64,000 nucleotides of DNA from Candidatus Peribacteria bacterium (GTDB lineage Bacteria > Patescibacteriota > Gracilibacteria > Absconditabacterales > Absconditicoccaceae). Below, one piece after another: positions 37,665 through 50,800 of the stretch (position 1 is its first letter; each line of letters opens with the position of its first letter). The position numbers were made by a program, and so were the translations under genes. The notes beneath the pieces were generated by a model, which did no database searches, was not told the DNA's origin, and worked only from the letters and a program-made list of their open reading frames with translations. The stretch lies in the NCBI GenBank assembly GCA_031276875.1, contig JAISMG010000037.1, positions 35,770 to 99,769 of the forward strand, written 5' to 3'.

Positions 37665-39203
37665 ATGACAGAAAAAAATGATTTTTTCCAGAGAAAGCTT
37701 GCGAATACGAGGTCTTTTGCCAAAAAACGTCGCAGTTCTTCCAACTGGATTTGGATAGTGATAGCGGTAATTCTCCTAGGATTGGGGGGATATAGCGTCT
37801 ATCGTTTATTCTTTGCTCCATCAAATATTTCTCCTACTGAGGGAGAGGAGCTTTCTAGATTCTCTTTGGGACAAGAAGTGGTCTTACACGGAACCTTAAA
37901 AGCGGATGGAGATATTATTACCCATACACACACCTTGAACGATGCAACGTATGGAGTATTGGCAGTAAAAAGTAAATTTGTTAACTTGTGAGAATATACT
38001 GATACGGTGGACGCTACAGGAATGGTTGAGAAATTTTATCAGGGAGCACCTATTATTGAAATCACTGCATTATCAGGTAAAAAACTCAGTGAAGGAGCCA
38101 AGGAACAAGAGACAGAGATAGTATTGGATAAAACGTCGTGAGTATATTTGCCAGAGGCGGGAATTCATTTTCTGCCAGCGTTTTTTGAAGAATATCTTTT
38201 GCTCAACGAAGGAGAAAATGGACAAATCTTGCTTCAAGACTTGGAAACAGGAACGGGAATTATTATCAATTATTTTAGATGTAATGCAGCAAATCCCAAT
38301 AGAAACTGTAAAGGATTAGTGGAAATGTTTTCTCAAACGGCTGCTCACAGCTTTGTCACCGCAAATGGAGATACGTATTACAAACAAAGTGAAGTGAATT
38401 CTTGGTTTGTGGCAAATGGAGACTGGTGGGGAATTTTTATCAATGATGTGCCTGAAGAAAGCGTGATGAAGCTCAAAGATTTGATTGTTTTCGCCAATGG
38501 GAAAGTGATGAAAAATTGGTTAGACTTTTCCGCTCCTCGTATTTGTCAGAATGCTGAAGAAAAATTACAAAAAATAGTCAAATCTTCCTTTACCCTCAAA
38601 CAAGAAGGATTGGTGGCTCTCATCCAAGGACAAGGATTGACGCATTCCGTGGAATGTAGCGTGCAAGTGGACTTTAGTTTACCTCAGAAAGGAGTATTAC
38701 TTTCATTAACGCTAGGAAATGTTTCTTCACTGACAGGAACAGTAACTAGTGGAGAAAAAAAAGCTGACAATACCCCAACTTCTCCTGTTTCATCTTCAGG
38801 TGAAGTATTGGTTCCCACAGCACCTTTAGTGCGAGACCCTACCGTAGCTCAATTCCCTTTGAATATCGAAAAAGGATTGACGTATACGTCGTCTAGATGA
38901 GGATATGCATTGAAATTCCCGTCTGCGAATGTTTCTTATGCGGTGAGTGCAGTCAAAGAAAACTTTAATCAAGCTAGTCTTTCCTGTGCGTATGTTATCA
39001 ATGTTATCAAATATGCTGACAAAGAAGCGTTGGAAATTGCTCCAGCGATTAGGATTTATGAATGTGAGGCAAAAGGCAATATTGTTGCTCCGTGAGAAAA
39101 TTATGTGGTAGTAGAAGGAGCAGGAAAAGTCTTTGTTATCCAAATCAATGACCCCGCGTGGATAGCATTTGCCAATGCGTTATCGTTTACGGTGGCAGGA
39201 TAA
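37665..39203 (+). CDS. Hypothetical membrane-anchored protein (512 aa)
   Basis: N-terminal TM NWIWIVIAVILLGLGGYSVYRLFF; ORFs 37665-37991, 38148-38900, 38910-39095 in one frame through TGA. Confidence 0.72.
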
Positions 39204-39206
39204 TCA

Positions 39207-39266
39207 GTCATTCTGAACGAAAGCCAAAGGCTGAAGTTCTGGATTCTTCGCTTCGCTCAGAATGAC
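39207..39266. repeat. Palindromic intergenic element (GTCATTCTGAACGA...TTCGCTCAGAATGAC)
   Basis: Inverted termini visible; lies between convergent genes. Confidence 0.65.
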
Positions 39267-39270
39267 CTCC

Positions 39271-40149
39271 TTATTCATTCAGCTTTTTTTCTGCTTCTTG
39301 GAATAATTGGTATCGATAATTGGTAAAGAACGCTTCAAAAATTCCATTCAAGTAAGAAATCACTAGGAGCATTGCAACAGCTGAAATTCGGATAATTCCT
39401 TCTACCAATGCATTATTGATAATATTAAAAAAGATGGCAATATAAATCAGTCCGAGTGGGAGGGCAATCGCAATAAATGCGTTGAGAAAAAACCTTCCCA
39501 TCAGCATTATCTCAAAGAGAAATCCTTTGACAGTGAGACTAAAATTAGTCATCGTTAAATAGATACTTTTTTTGATGGCGTCAAATACTCCGAGGTCTTG
39601 GCTGATGATATAGTATTTCGTATAAGGTCGAAAAATATTGGCGAGAATGACGATAATCCCCCGAATAAGAAGAATAATTTGCAACATAATATTGTCCAAA
39701 ATTCCCATCATTCGTATTCTGATAATAATGGTAATCACGGTATAAAACCCAAAAGCAAATCCCAATCCGTTAAATTCCAACATTACAAAGAATTTTTTTA
39801 TTCCTTTGGTAATAGCTCCGGCAAGTTTATTTCCTTTGTCTTGGACAGCGTAAGTAATGGCAGCTTCTCCTATGGGATAGATAAGAAAATTTCCTATAAT
39901 AACGATAATGAGCAGAGAAATGATAAATCCTCGCATATTGAGCTCTTGCACTTTGGTAATCAGGTAGACAAAAGCATTAGAAAGCTGAATACCAGCCTCA
40001 TATCTCTGATTGAGAATATAATTAAAAAAATAGGCAACAAGATAACTGCGATAAATCGTATGTCCAAAGGTCGTAAAAAAGGAAATCCTAATGAGTTTAG
40101 GTTTGGAGAGGAGCAGAAGAATGCTGTCTTTGACAATGGATTTTATCAT
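39271..40149 (-). CDS. Multi-pass membrane protein, hypothetical
   Basis: Continuous ORF with several hydrophobic segments (FIISLLIIVIIGNFLIYPIG, IILLIRGIIVILANIF, IAIALPLGLIYIAIFF, AVAMLLVISYLNGIFEAFF). Confidence 0.75.
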   Translation of the reverse strand: MIKSIVKDSILLLLSKPKLIRISFFTTFGHTIYRSYLVAYFFNYILNQRYEAGIQLSNAFVYLITKVQELNMRGFIISLLIIVIIGNFLIYPIGEAAITYAVQDKGNKLAGAITKGIKKFFVMLEFNGLGFAFGFYTVITIIIRIRMMGILDNIMLQIILLIRGIIVILANIFRPYTKYYIISQDLGVFDAIKKSIYLTMTNFSLTVKGFLFEIMLMGRFFLNAFIAIALPLGLIYIAIFFNIINNALVEGIIRISAVAMLLVISYLNGIFEAFFTNYRYQLFQEAEKKLNE

Positions 40150-40162
40150 CTGGTAAGTAGAA

Positions 40163-40669
40163 TTAGGAGCCTAAAAATACAGCAGTAAAGAATTTCATAA
40201 TAGCATATGAGAAGCTGATGACCAGCACTCCAATAATAGCATTTTTAATGGCACTATTTCCGGTATTTGTTTTCCCTCCAAAAACACTACTCGCGTAGAG
40301 ATACCCTGCATAGATAATCATCAATGCTCCTATCAGCAATCCAATCTGAGAAAGAAATTTGACTACATAGACGAGATAATTGAGGATGGTATCCCAATTC
40401 ATAATTCCAGTCGCCATTTGTTCTTTGAGAGAAAGTTTTTCTGCTTCTTTTCTATAGGTATCCATTACTTCGCCTCCTACAGCTCAGATTTTTTGTATGG
40501 ATGTTTGACCTGTTGCCATTTCATCTGATTTGAGTTCAGGAATAATTTCAAATCCCATATCATCTTGGGCAGTCAAAAATCCTCCAAACGTACAACAGCA
40601 GAAGATGCATACTGTTATTACGTGGTAAAGAAAGGTGGTTTTTTGTGTAGTGTGAAGTGAAGTGTTCAT
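40163..40669 (-). CDS. TrbC/VirB2-like pilin family protein (168 aa)
   Basis: Signal-like N-terminus, then NYLVYVVKFLSQIGLLIGALMIIYAGYLYASSVFGGKTNTGNSAIKNAIIGVLVISFSYAIMKFFTAVFLGS: two TM helices with a polar turn as in VirB2/TrbC; two ORFs joined through TGA. Confidence 0.6.
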
Positions 40670-40740
40670 TGGGAAGCATAGAGGAATAAATAAAAGGTAT
40701 GTATGCTGAGTGATATTGTTGATATAATAAAATATTGAGT

Positions 40741-41769
40741 TTAACTACAGATATTAGTTAATTTTTCTACTCCTTTTACTACTCTCAGGGTGCTAGTATT
40801 GATATTTTGGAGGAGAGATTGGAAGTCAAGAAGTCTTTTATTGAGGTATACATTGAGATATTCGTTTATATTCTTGACGAGGAATTTGGTACTTTGTTGG
40901 GTAATGATATTTTGTACATAAGTATTTTCGGCACCAATTCTATTTTCTACAAGGCAGGTACAAGCATTTTTACATCAAGGTTTGGAAAGAAGCTTGGGGT
41001 CTGTCATTCTGCCTTTTGTAATTTCTATAGAGGAATTAGGGTCATTACTATTTGCCATTCTATTGAGCCGAAAATAGATGTATCCTGCAATATCACACGT
41101 ATTTCTGTATTTTTCGCCGAGTGTCCATCAGGGATAATTTCTGATAATATTAGCATTCTTTCCTGTCCGCATTGTAGCGAGATAATAAGCTCTATCTTCT
41201 GTAGTGACTTGAGAAAATCCGCCTTGGAAGAGATGGTCTGCTTTCACAGTTCGGAACGTCTCATATGGTTTTTTAATCGCGTCAGGAATAGTTCCTGTAA
41301 TGTTTCCTCCTATTTCATCCATAAGTTTTCTTCGTTCTGCTCCTGAGCCGTCGGGAATAGTACCATCATACAAATTTTCTCCATCAAGTCTTCTCAACAT
41401 CACATCCAAGAGATGGTCAAATAAAAAGGTAGAGTCGGGAACATTAAGATTGAAATATTGTGCATCATTTTTACATCGTATTGGGTTCATTGTTGTGTTG
41501 ACCTCGCAACATTTTTTTCTCTGATTGAGTAATGCAGTAGTCAGTGAAGCTGTATCTATGACGGTGTTATGCATTGTGATAACATCATCGGGAGTTACGG
41601 TGCTATTTTTTAGAGTTTCGTCGGTATTATCTTTTCGCAAGTCGACAAGTTTAAATCCTTGTCCTGCGTATTCAGTATTCACCAATGAACAGTCATCATA
41701 GCCAAAACTGCTCCCTACGCAGAGGACATTGAGCACAAAGAGAAGTAAGGAGCAGAGGAAACGTTTCAT
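40741..41769 (-). CDS. Hypothetical secreted protein (342 aa)
   Basis: MKRFLCSLLLFVLNVLCVGSSFGYDD signal; extended through TGA to TAA. Confidence 0.68.
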
Positions 41770-41894
41770 TGCTAATCAAGAGAATAAAGGGAGAAAAAAA
41801 GGCTGATGAATATTTCGAAAGAGAGTATACAGATTTTTAGATACTTTTGCAATACTTCTCTTGTTTTTTTTGTTCTTTGTTTTTGTTTCAAGTA

Positions 41895-44800
41895 TTATTT
41901 TTTAAAAGGTGCTATTTTTATGGTAATCGTTATAGTGTCGCTCTCTGGAGAAAGTGCACTTTCTTTGAAAAGATAGGAAATAGTCTGTTGGTCAGGATGA
42001 TATGCATAGGTTCCATACAGATTTTTATCACTATAGATTTGTCCAGTAGGAGCAACAAAGAGCATATTTTCACCGTTTCTGTGAATAGCTTTTCCTCCTT
42101 GGAAAATTCCAAAAGAGCTATCGTCAATCGTGGTACTGGTATATGCTGGAGCCTCTACAGCTACAAGTTGTTGGGTAGGAAGCGTAATAGTAAACATCAA
42201 CGTACCTTCTAAATTGTAGACTTGAATAATGGGAATATGAGCAGAAAGGCTGACTCTGAGGGACATTTTATCTTTCCGTTTATCTTTGAAAGTGATTGCT
42301 CCAGTGTTGGGGTCGATTTCTGCGATGAGTTCGTGAGAGGAAGAATAGAGTCAGATTTTGTCATTGAGACTATAGTATTGCCCTGTAATGGTAGTAATAC
42401 GCGATGAAAGAGGATAATCTTCAATCGTTAGAGCTGGCTGTTCACTGCTTCCCCACTCCGAAAGTAAGGAAGGATTTGCAGCGAGTCCTACCCAATATCC
42501 GTTTCTGTTTTTCTGGAAACTGACGGTTCCGGTGTCTACATCTTGAGAAAGTTCTGCGGTGATAGTGGCAGCTTTTTCACTATTTTTTTCAATATTGGTA
42601 ATAGTAATGTCGGGTATCGTTATCGCAAGGACAATGTCTTTGGTGGTGGTATTCCCTTCGTGGTCGGTAGCGTGGAAGCGGTAATTGAGACTGTCTGCTC
42701 CCGTGAAGAAGAGATTTTCGATGATAATATCTCCACTAGCGTTGGTCGTATGGAGCGTTTGTACCATCGTGCCGTTAACTTCCTGTTGCATTGTAGCCAG
42801 TGCGACATTGTCTGTTCGGTGCATTATCAGATTGTAATACGTTCCTACTACGCCTTCCAAAGCGTCTCCTTCACTAACAACTTCTTGAGTAGCAATTCTG
42901 TATAATTGAGCTTCTCCTTGTGGTCATTCATCGTCTCCCAAAATTTGTTTTCCAGCAACGACTTGATTTGACCGAGGAGCACTGATTTGTAGGGTATTGT
43001 TCTCGTTTCTCAGGGTAGTAATTCTGGCATATTGTCGTTTTCTTTCGATATTTTCCAAGATGACGCTGATAGCAGATTGGTTGGGGTCATAGTATCTGAT
43101 TTCTGCAATGAGTTTATTTTTGGTGGCTTCTTTGAGTGCTGGAGTGGCTCGATTTTGGACTTCATCATTGATGAGAAGTTCATTGGTGACGAGGCGTTTC
43201 TGTGTAGGGAAGGTGGTAAGTTTCATTCCTGTAGTATCGGTTCCTTTGGGAAGGACGAGGATGTAAGTTTCAATCAGCTTTTTATTTGTGTCTTCTTTTT
43301 CTGGAGAGTAATCAATTCTATCGGTAAGTTTGATAAGGTAGCCTGCTACGCTTGCTTCTCGGTTGGGTCTTCGTCCCAGAGAAATAGCGTCAAAACTCTG
43401 ACCTCTCACCGCAAAATTTCTGACTTCTTCGTGATAATCAGAAACTTTGAGTTTCGTATTGTCATCAAAGTTAATAATTCTTTTTTCTGAAGGAAGTGTA
43501 GAGATAGCTTTCATAAAATACGTTTTGGTAGTATTGTGAGGTCCATTGAAGTTGTCGTTTTGGTTTCCGTATTTGATATAGACGTTGTGGTCATCCCAAA
43601 GGATGATGTCGTCTGCATTATCAGTATTGAGTGGGGTGGTGTAATAGTTTGTACCGATACTCTCTGCATTACGTTCAGAATAAACGACTTTCGTCAAGGA
43701 AGATTTGGTGGCGGTAGAAGAGTTTGTCTTCACGAAAATCCCGTTCACATAGGCAGCAGGGTCGATACTCATACTTTGGCTAGATGAAGCTGCCGTCGTT
43801 CCTTTACTTTGAGCAGTAAGGGTTTTGGTGGTGGAGCTACCTTGTTTGGTTTGCAAGGACGTTTGATAGGTAGGTTGGAGTCTCTGATAAAATCCCGCAA
43901 GTTGGTTTTTGAGCGTGGAAAGGGTTTGTTTATTTCTTTGGTACTCTGGAAGTGTCATATTGAGGAGTTCTGGAGATGTCGTATTGATTTCATTCAAAAA
44001 GTTATCAATAATAGGAGCTTTATTGTCCAATAAGATTTTATAAGGATTTTCCATGGTAGTGAGGAGTTTTTCTGTTCCTTGGTCTACATTGAAAAAGTTG
44101 AGGTTAAACGCCAGATTTTTTTCCTCTTTGGCTTGCGTGAGTGAAGTTTCCTTTTCCAAAGCTCTAATAAGCTGGTCATAATCGGACGAAAGGGTTGCTT
44201 GCGTGAGCTGAATTTTGCTTTGTTCGTCAGTAATGAGTTTGCTGATTTGCTGTTGCATTTCTTCTACTCCTTGTTGGTTGGCTTCAATGGTTCTTGGCGT
44301 GGTGAGAGTAGATTGAATGGCTTTGAGTTCGCGAAGGGTAGTTTCATCTTGGCTGGCTTGTGTATTGAAGTAGGCAAGTACGTTTTCTAGTCTGCTTTTT
44401 GCTTGTGGATAGTCAACGTAATTGATTTCATCAGTTGTTAATCCATTAAACATACTTACTTCAGTTTTACATTGTTCAGGGTTATTGATACAATTTTCTA
44501 CAATATCTGCACCATCTTGTGCAACTTTAGAAATGCTATTCATTCCATCACTTATGTTATAACTTACAGCAGTTGAAAGATTATTGATAGCCGTTGTTAG
44601 ATTATCCAAGAAACCGTAAATAGTTCCAAAATTGAACTGGAGATTGGCTTGAGCGTCAATTTCATAATCAAATCCATTGAGTTCAGGTTTTGGAAATTTT
44701 AACTTATTTGTCAAATCTACAATGGTATCAAATCGAGGAACTTCATAGGTTCTTTGGGTTAATTGTTCGATTTTTGCTTTGACTTCACCTTCTCCTACCA

Positions 44801-47800
44801 ATCCAATACCCTGTTTTACGATACAGTAAATACGTCAGATTTTTTCTGCTAGTTTTAAGGTAGCTTCAAATTCGTGAGGGATTTGTGGTAATTGAGGAGC
44901 AGGGGGAAGGACAGGAAGTTCTAGTTTGATATTGGGAATAAATGATGGTAATTCTGGTAAATGGGGAGGTGCTGGAAGTTCAGGAATTTCTGGAGCAGAA
45001 GGAAGGCTAATATTTGGTAAGGTGAAATTAATATCTATTATAGGAGGAGTAGGGAGATTGGGGATAGTTGGTAAATCAACTTTGATAGGCTGAAAATTAA
45101 ACGTAGGTAAAAGGATATTCATATTGAGATTAAGCTCTGAAAAATCTATGATAATATCAGGAATTTTGATATTAGGAATTTGAATAATCGGAAGTTTTAT
45201 GCCTTGACAGAGGAGAGAAAGGGTACAAGAATGCTGATCATAAGTATCATTAGTACAAGTAGCACATTTATTTCCCCAATTCACCGAAAAATCTATGAGG
45301 ACTTGGTAGGTTTTAATAACATCCATAATGAGAATAATCGCATCTACATAGGATGAAAATCTATTGGCATTAGTCGTCATCCAATAAGAAATATATCCAA
45401 AGAAGTTTCTCATAATCGCTGAGATTTCTGCTACGTATCTATCAATGGCATGTACTCGTTCATAGAGTTCAAAAGGAAGATTTCTATATTCTTGGAGTAT
45501 GAGAATATTTTCATTAATTCTATCCAAAATATTTTCATAATCATTACTTAAATCTACCATTTCTTTCACTTTTTGTTCCACGGTTTCTTCACAGGTAATC
45601 ATATCACAGTAGTGTTGTTTACAAGCTTCTTTATCTTTATTTTCACCATCGCACTGATTATTATTACATCGTGTTTTATATTCATTTCTTTTCTCGCTTT
45701 TTGCTTTTTGTCCTTCTTCCTCTCTTCGAGGAGGATTTTTTTCTCCTTTTCCGATAGCATTAAAACATATTCCTATCAAACTTTCTGTTCGTTCTGTTCG
45801 TTCTTTTATGATTTCTCCGTTAGTGTCAGCTCGTTGCCTAAGATAGATTTCATAAGAATTGATATCTTCTCGGTAAATCATCGGAATTTTTACGGTCATA
45901 TTTTTGGTTTGGATATTGATGAGTTTATTTTGATTAAAAAGTTTCGTTAGCTTTTCAAAAGGATTTGCGAGGTTATCGTTCACTTTTTCTACTTGGGCAG
46001 AAAGATTACGATAAGAAGTATCTGCTAAAATTTCTTTCATACTAGGTTTATCATCAGCAACAGCATTCTTGATTTTACCAACAATCTCTCCTATTTTTTT
46101 TATTTCAGCTCAAAAATCTTTGAGGTCAGGTCGTTTGAGAGAGATGTGCATTTTGGTAAGATTATTTGCAAGATATCTAATTTGAGGGTCAAGTCGGTTA
46201 TCAATCAGAATTTTTCTTAGTCCTTGTTGCAGTCAGGATTTTATTCTATTTTTGGCGGCAGTTCCTCATTGTATTTTTACACCATTGATGGTGATAGTGT
46301 TTTCGATAGAGTTAATACTAGGTTCTCTGTTCAAGTTGATAATTCCTCCGAGACTACTAGGAATATAAGCACCGTAAGCGTCGTTTTGATTTGCGGTGAG
46401 ACAGTTTAGGCCTTGACAGTTATTTAGATTTATGGTGCTATTTACAGCTTGAAAAGCAGACCTGCTATATCATTGTTGACTACTTGCTGCTCCTTGTGCA
46501 GTGGTATTACAAGCATTTGCATTGCTCAGATTATTGATGAGTGTTGGGTCATAGGTTTCTGCTGGATTATCGCTATTACCTTTATTTCCACAAGGGAGTT
46601 TGATGGCTGTGACGATACAGTTTCCTCAGAGTTCTCTAAAAGGACTAGGGAGAGCTTTCCCTATACTATAGGGTCAGAAGCACATTGCAATTCCGAGCTG
46701 AAGAGTGAGAGTAGGTGCTACATAAATTCTAAATTGAGAAGAGCTTCCTCCAAAAATTCCTCCTGCTCCTTGAAAGTTAATTGGTCGAAAAGGAGGGATA
46801 GGAACTCCCATAACGTTTAAAGGACCTAGTGTTGGGAAGGAAAAAACAGGCAGTCCTTTATCCAACGGAGTGAGAGGAAGTTTAATACATCACAAAATAT
46901 GATACGCTCCGGGAGCGAGGAAGGCTTGATTGAAAGGGACGGGTAATCCTTTACACGTATTGCTTCCCCCAAAGGTAAAGCCATTACAAAGTCCTGCGGC
47001 AACTTTTTCTAATTCTTGTTGTACTTTTCCAAGTTCTTCATCGAAAATATTTATGTCCAAATTAATTCCCCCTTGAAATCCTTCAGAAATGAGGTCTTTG
47101 AGATTGATAGTGTCAGAAAGTCAAGGGACATTAGGTATCATACTTCCGGAAATAGTGGTCAATGCTTGTTTCTGTTGCTCAGCATTTTCATTTGATGTTG
47201 CATCTGTGGCATTTGTGTGTTCATCAATAATTTCTTGAAAATTTATTCCTTTGATTGTATAGGTTCTCTTTTTACTGGTTCCTTCGTTGATAAAGGTTTG
47301 CAAATATCTCACACATCCATCTATCGGTTGTGATTTAATGTCCAAAAGCCCATCTGCACGAATACTTTGGTATCCTGTTCCATATGCACTACCGTTAATG
47401 TCTTCTAAACTAATCGTTTGACTAGGAATATCATCTTGATAGATGAGTTGATAAGTATAGGTAAAAGGTCTTCCATTAACTGAGAGATTGATATTTTCAA
47501 TAAGATACGAGAAATTACTGTCTTGAGGGTGAATAAGGTAAGTAGGATTATGTTTGATACTCAAGGAGTCGATAATATTATTTTCATCTACTTTAATTTC
47601 TCGAGGTCATTGAATGATGTCTCCAAATGCTCCTTGTTGAAGGGGTTGGTTAGCGGTAATATAGACAGTCACTTTTACAATATCACCTTTTTCCAAAATG
47701 CCACCGTTGAGGTCTTCATAAATTTTATGTACTTTTACTTTATCAGTTCCTGTAAGGTAGCTTATAGGAATAAAAATTCCCGTGGTTGTTTTGGTGGTAT

Positions 47801-50800
47801 GTAAGGGATACGGAGTGGTAATTTCTTGGTATTTCATTGCATATTCTAGTCCTGCATTAGCCATTGCATCAGTATCAAAATTTTTAGCTCAAAGCATTTC
47901 AGAAAGCTGATTAATATCAGTATCTTCAGGGTTATTATTGAGGTCTTCTATCATTTGATTGATAGCATCTTCAGAAAGATTAGACATATCAACTCCTACA
48001 TTCTCAGGGTCATCAATGTTCATATCTTCCATATTTGGCATCTCAGCTTCAATGTTTTTCCAATGCACCATACTATTGTCGATGATTTTTGAACTTTCAT
48101 CGATTTTTATTCCAAATCTCGTGATAATAGTAGTATCAGCTTTTTGTCTCTCATATCGTTGTGGGTCACATTGCACGTTATTTGTGCTGAGATAGGTAGG
48201 TCGTGCATTACGTTCTCCTCCATAAAAGATTTTTACAAACCCTTTATGGTCATTGGTGAGAATGTCTATAGCTCCGTCTTTATCCATATCTTCCAAAAAA
48301 GTCTGATGTACCGATGAAAGCAGATGAGGCGTGGTGCTGATTTCTCCGGGATTGACATTCGTATTGAGACAGACGGGATAGCCATCTACATCAAATTTAC
48401 CATCCTTGTTTAGATAAACTCTGAGTTGGTTAGTTGTCGTACGAATGATAATATCTTCATAGTGATTATTATCAATATCTCCCACAAACACTTCATCAAT
48501 TCCCACCGCAATCAAGAGCAAATTTTCCAAAGATTGAAAATTCTGTCCAACTCCGTGTCCATAATTTTTGGCAAGTTTCACCGTTCCATCAGTGTACACG
48601 ATGAGTAAATCTTTCAGTTTGTCATTATTAAAGTCGATAGGTTTGACGGTGAAAATGGTTTTGGTGGGGTCATTGAAACTTTCTACTCCTAGTCCGCCAT
48701 CATAATTGGTGTCATAGACATTAGGATTAGTATCGTAATTTCTCAAGAGCGGGTCTCCGAGATTTATCAAGAGTTCAGAACCGTATTTTCTAGTAGCATC
48801 TCCTACATTTTCTCCCTGTGCAAAGAGCGTCATATTTTTGAAATCCCCTCTAAATCCAATAGCGTTATCAGTCACATAACTATCTTGAATAGACAAATAT
48901 CCCCCTTCCAACGCAAAGCTTGTCGTAGTATCAAAAATTCCTATGGTACCTGTATTATTGGAAGAACCATTAGAAAACGTAGGCTGAACGAGATATTTTG
49001 TGTTGGTTGTGGTGAAATTATTTGCTGATATTTGATAGTTGGGGAGGTGAAGAAATAAGGTTCCGGAGATGGTGTTTCCATTTCTTACTTCCCGAGCTTG
49101 ATATCCTTCTATAACATAGTCGGTAAGATAAGCAGTGATGTTCGTACTTCCATTTCGTTGGAAGTCAGCTTCTTCTGTCTCTTCTGATGAGAGAAAAAAT
49201 GCTGTATTTTTAGTGAGCTGTTTCGCTCCGCTTAATGTGGTTTCGAGCGTGTCAAGGTCAAGTAGTGTTCGTTCCAAACTATTAAGTCTTCCTTGTGCAG
49301 TAGCAATGTTTTCAATCTGGAGCTGGAAACCTGTCGTTCATAGCGTAAGCTGAGTAGTGCCTCCTCCATACGTCTTAATCACAAAATTGGGAGCAATTCC
49401 CCGTAGCATTGCGTTGATTTTGGAAGGTTGGACCAGTTGTGTAGTGGTAGTGATGAGTTTATTTGACTGTTTCATCAGATGTTCAATGTATTTATTATGT
49501 TGTGAGAAGTATCATCGTTGATTTCCTCGGTCACTTCCAAAGTAATTGAGGTACATAATATTTAGTCCGCTGGTACTCGGAAAGAGCGGTTCTTGAAAGG
49601 TTATTTCTGCAATGCCCGGAACGACATTCGTGTTATTTTTTGCATTGGCAATGAGATAGCCCATTCCTCCTACTTTTCCAGAGAGCGTAAATGCACGTTG
49701 CCCTTGTCCGGCAGGTACCGTAAGCGTATTATTCAGCGGAAAGCTGGTAGCGAGTCCAGAATTGTAAGTGAAGATAATATCTGTCTCATTCAAGATACGA
49801 TTGCCTCGAATGTCCGTGAGAAAAATAGTTCCCTTTACGGTTTCACCAATTTTTGCTTGCGTGGCAGAAAGTTCTATGTCAATATTGTGAAGCGGAGCAG
49901 GCTTGATAGTGATGGGAATTAGAAGCGGTTCCAATCACGGAATTTCTACTTTAAGCGTGTCGTTACCAGCTTTTTTATTGGAATAAAAATAGAAAGAAAG
50001 CTGACCGGTGGTGAGTGTAAATAGTCCTTGTTGTTTGAAAATAAGTTGATTGCTTTTGGGAGTAGTAGCAGTAATGACTTTGGTTCCTGTGGTTCCTATG
50101 GTGATAAGCTTGTTGGCAGAACTTACGCGAATGTCACTATCAACTGCTACGGGTTGATTGGTAGCACTGTTTAGTATTTTCAAATTGACAGTTTGTAATT
50201 GAGAACTTCTGAGATTAAACTGTTTGAGATTATTAGTTCCTGTAGTATACAAGTCGTCTTTTTCTGGTAAGGTAAATGTGAGACCACTAGAGGATACAGC
50301 TTTTGCATTGATGGTGAGATGAGGTTTTGCGTTGATGATAGGTTGAATAAGTTGACCAGTTGCACTTGTCGTATCATTAGTATCAGCAGGAGTGATGATA
50401 ATAGTAGCGTTTCCATTTTGAGCATTTCCTTCTAACGGAGCTGCTTGATAGTAGAAGTTCAGATTTTTGAAACTATTGGTAGTAAACGAGGTTTTGTAGC
50501 CTCCTTCGTGGAGAAATTTCCCTGAAGAAACACTCACGAGGTAGGATACAGGCGTTCGAGTCACAGGATTTTGATAAGCGTCTTGGGCAGTAATACGAAT
50601 AGGGGTCAACATTCCTACAATGCTTGTCTTGGGAGCTTGTATGTTGAATTGAGCGAGTGCTCCCTCTTGAACGGTAATTCTTTGAGTTTTGCTTACGCAA
50701 TTTGCACTATTGGGAATACACATTTTGATAATGAGTAAACTGATTCCTGCTTTGTGATTGCTAGGAGTGAGTGTGAGAGTTTGAGGGGTGGTATTGGGAT

